49,247 nucleotides of DNA from the NCBI GenBank assembly GCA_030754235.1, contig JASMAS010000012.1, positions 1 to 49,247 on the forward strand, in the 5' to 3' direction. A program made the translations under genes and the position numbers. Below are positions 48,058 through 49,247 of the stretch, piece by piece (the stretch's first letter is position 1; each line of letters begins with the position of its first letter). Under the pieces are notes generated by a model, which saw only the letters and a list, made by a program, of their open reading frames with translations, searched no databases and was not told where the DNA came from. This stretch comes from Litorilituus sp. (GTDB lineage Bacteria; Pseudomonadota; Gammaproteobacteria; Enterobacterales; Alteromonadaceae).

Positions 48058-48699
48058 TTACTTGTCTCGATAATACACCATAAGTGCACCTGATACTTGC
48101 CCAACCGTAATTTTTTCGACAAATTGATAATCAGCCTCTTCAAAAAACTTTCTGAATTTACCTGATGTGGCGTATACAGCAACACCTTCACTGTCACCAT
48201 GCTCTTCGAGCACCGTATTTACTGCTGCCATTAAATACTGACCAAAACCGTGATGTTGATGTAAAGGGTGTATGGCAATAAACGACAACATATGAAATTT
48301 TTTAAGCGGTACTGCACAGAGTACCCTCTGCTCTTTTTCGATCATTTGCTTAGTACTAAAATAGCCGGTATTTAATAACATTTTTAGTCGCCAGTGCCAA
48401 AACCGACCGCTTGAAATCCTATCATCGGGACTATTTAAACATGCAACGCCCACCATTGACTCACCTAAATACAAGCCCACCATAGGTTGTTTAGCTTGCC
48501 AAAAAACTGATAATTCTTCTCTAATAGACGCCCTTAATCTTTGTTCATAACCTTCTTTACTGCTGTTAAAAATATCTAAAAAAACAGCATCATCATGATA
48601 TGCTTGAAATAATAATGATGCTGCAAGCTTTATTTCTTCAGCACTAAGATAAGTAGCTCTTATATCCAGTTTACTCTCTGTCGCTACAGCATCAGACAT
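48058..48699 (-). CDS. GNAT-family N-acetyltransferase
   Basis: A 213-residue acetyltransferase. The acetyl-CoA motif is FIAIHPLHQHHGFGQYLMAA (about 140-160), and the C-terminal strand pair runs VYATSGKFRKFFEEADYQFV. The N-terminal half is longer than in minimal GNATs (AEEIKLAASLLFQAYHDDAV). ATG 48699 is chosen: a TTG four codons earlier overlaps the GGAG ribosome site. It is first of the two-gene GNAT pair. The substrate is unknown. Confidence 0.88.
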   Translation of the reverse strand: MSDAVATESKLDIRATYLSAEEIKLAASLLFQAYHDDAVFLDIFNSSKEGYEQRLRASIREELSVFWQAKQPMVGLYLGESMVGVACLNSPDDRISSGRFWHWRLKMLLNTGYFSTKQMIEKEQRVLCAVPLKKFHMLSFIAIHPLHQHHGFGQYLMAAVNTVLEEHGDSEGVAVYATSGKFRKFFEEADYQFVEKITVGQVSGALMVYYRDK

Positions 48700-48711
48700 A
48701 AAAATCTCCAA

Positions 48712-48907
48712 GGTATGGTTAAAGCTTAACGCGATTATTAATAACGTTCTTAATTAGAGATTCACCTTAACAGCTTTATGAAAACGAGGTCAAACAGAAT
48801 TAATTCGTAGTTTAACCGCAAGGTTAAATTGCATTAACCATAGCAAAAAAGCTGGTACAAACTAAAGTTATGCCAGCTTTTATCAATAATAGCTCTAGAA
48901 ACTATTA
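48712..48907. other. Gene-free stretch with a GCAA-loop hairpin
   Basis: Between the GNAT gene and MITE copy 3 there is no coding frame. A 7-bp hairpin, TTTAACC/GGTTAAA with a GCAA loop (48811-48828), is followed by a terminator-like hairpin (listed separately). Confidence 0.35.
48847..48881. terminator. Terminator-like hairpin without an adjacent gene
   Basis: AAAAGCTGG (48847-48855) with CCAGCTTTT (48873-48881), a 17-nt loop, and A and T tracts on both sides. No gene ends nearby on the plus strand. It may serve a gene to the right of the window on the minus strand, or a small RNA. Confidence 0.5.
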
Positions 48908-49174
48908 GGGTTTGTTGATCTTTCGAGCTTGATTTTGCAGCGATTTGTTGGGTATTTATACAAGGCAGAGCTTTTGTCATGTGGTTGTTTCACATAAAAA
49001 AAAGCGATAACGCCGTAAAAATGTCCAACAAACACTGTCCGAAAGATTCGGCTAAAAGCGCTTTAACTCTTTGTTGAGTAGTATTTGCTTAGAATGACTA
49101 GGCTAGCCACTACTCGCCGCGATTAAAACGCTTTTATCTCGAACAAAATTTAACCGCCAAAGATCAACAGACCC
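48908..49174 (+). repeat. MITE-like element, copy 3 (intact)
   Basis: 267 bp bounded by TA on each side. Left end GGGTTTGTTGATCTTT, right end AAAGATCAACAGACCC: a 16-bp terminal inverted repeat with one mismatch. TA flanks suggest a Tc1/mariner or IS630-type target site (inference). The inside has no coding frame but has internal inverted repeats, such as AGTAGT with ACTACT. It is the reference copy for the family. Confidence 0.88.
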
Positions 49175-49247
49175 TATTTAAAACCGTGGTGAAGGAAGTG
49201 GGATAAAGCGTGTGATTTGTGTTTCTTACTTATTATTAAGTGCACCA

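Overview
The window is AT-rich chromosomal DNA from a marine gammaproteobacterium. Gene content, gene order and protein character point to the Alteromonadales, most likely Colwelliaceae (Colwellia, Thalassotalea or a close relative). This placement rests on recognising protein families and synteny; no search was run. There is no rRNA, tRNA, CRISPR array, prophage or complete insertion sequence. I find about 39 intact genes plus one chimeric or degraded small frame.

Layout. (1) 1-6105, minus strand: a surface-glycan block with three glycosyltransferase-type genes around waaA (Kdo transferase), ending in a Wzi-type outer-membrane protein. (2) 6431-8183: a YgiM-like SH3 membrane protein divergent from a CYTH-domain protein, then a CspA-family cold-shock gene with a strong promoter and a long leader. 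(3) 8895-13090: a large TonB-dependent receptor followed by a TPR-sulfotransferase. (4) 13176-15194: a methyl-accepting chemotaxis protein. (5) 15443-27414: the classic lptD-surA-pdxA-rsmA-apaH cluster, divergent from djlA and followed by rluA and rapA. It has the enterobacterial order, but apaG is missing and a DUF3530 gene is added. (6) 27564-33371: a periplasmic binding-protein-like gene, a PIN-PhoH ATPase and a large hybrid histidine kinase. (7) 33380-39618: argR divergent from mdh, bacteriohemerythrin, a VF530-type protein, ispB divergent from rplU-rpmA, then obgE. (8) 39775-48699: an accessory-looking stretch with a DUF3667 membrane protein, a homoserine dehydrogenase/aldehyde dehydrogenase pair divergent from an Lrp/AsnC regulator, a class V aminotransferase, an M28 peptidase and two GNAT acetyltransferases.

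Several genes work together. LptD and SurA serve outer-membrane assembly; WaaA, the glycosyltransferases and Wzi build or anchor surface polysaccharide; RsmA, RluA, ObgE, L21 and L27 serve ribosome biogenesis. The homoserine dehydrogenase/aldehyde dehydrogenase/Lrp trio looks like a small catabolic unit that could turn homoserine into aspartate.

The most notable non-coding feature is a family of about 265-bp terminal-inverted-repeat elements (MITE-like, flanked by TA). There are three copies: an old full-length one at 35561-35822, a truncated one at 44390-44538 and a well-preserved one at 48908-49174. The truncated copy is fused to a fragment resembling the C-terminus of a REP-associated transposase. 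Other candidate signals are a hairpin and a CRP-like site before the TonB receptor, an ARG box between argR and mdh, a sigma-28-like promoter before the chemotaxis gene, and several clear intrinsic terminators. Where no start codon is decisive I give the longest frame and name the alternatives.
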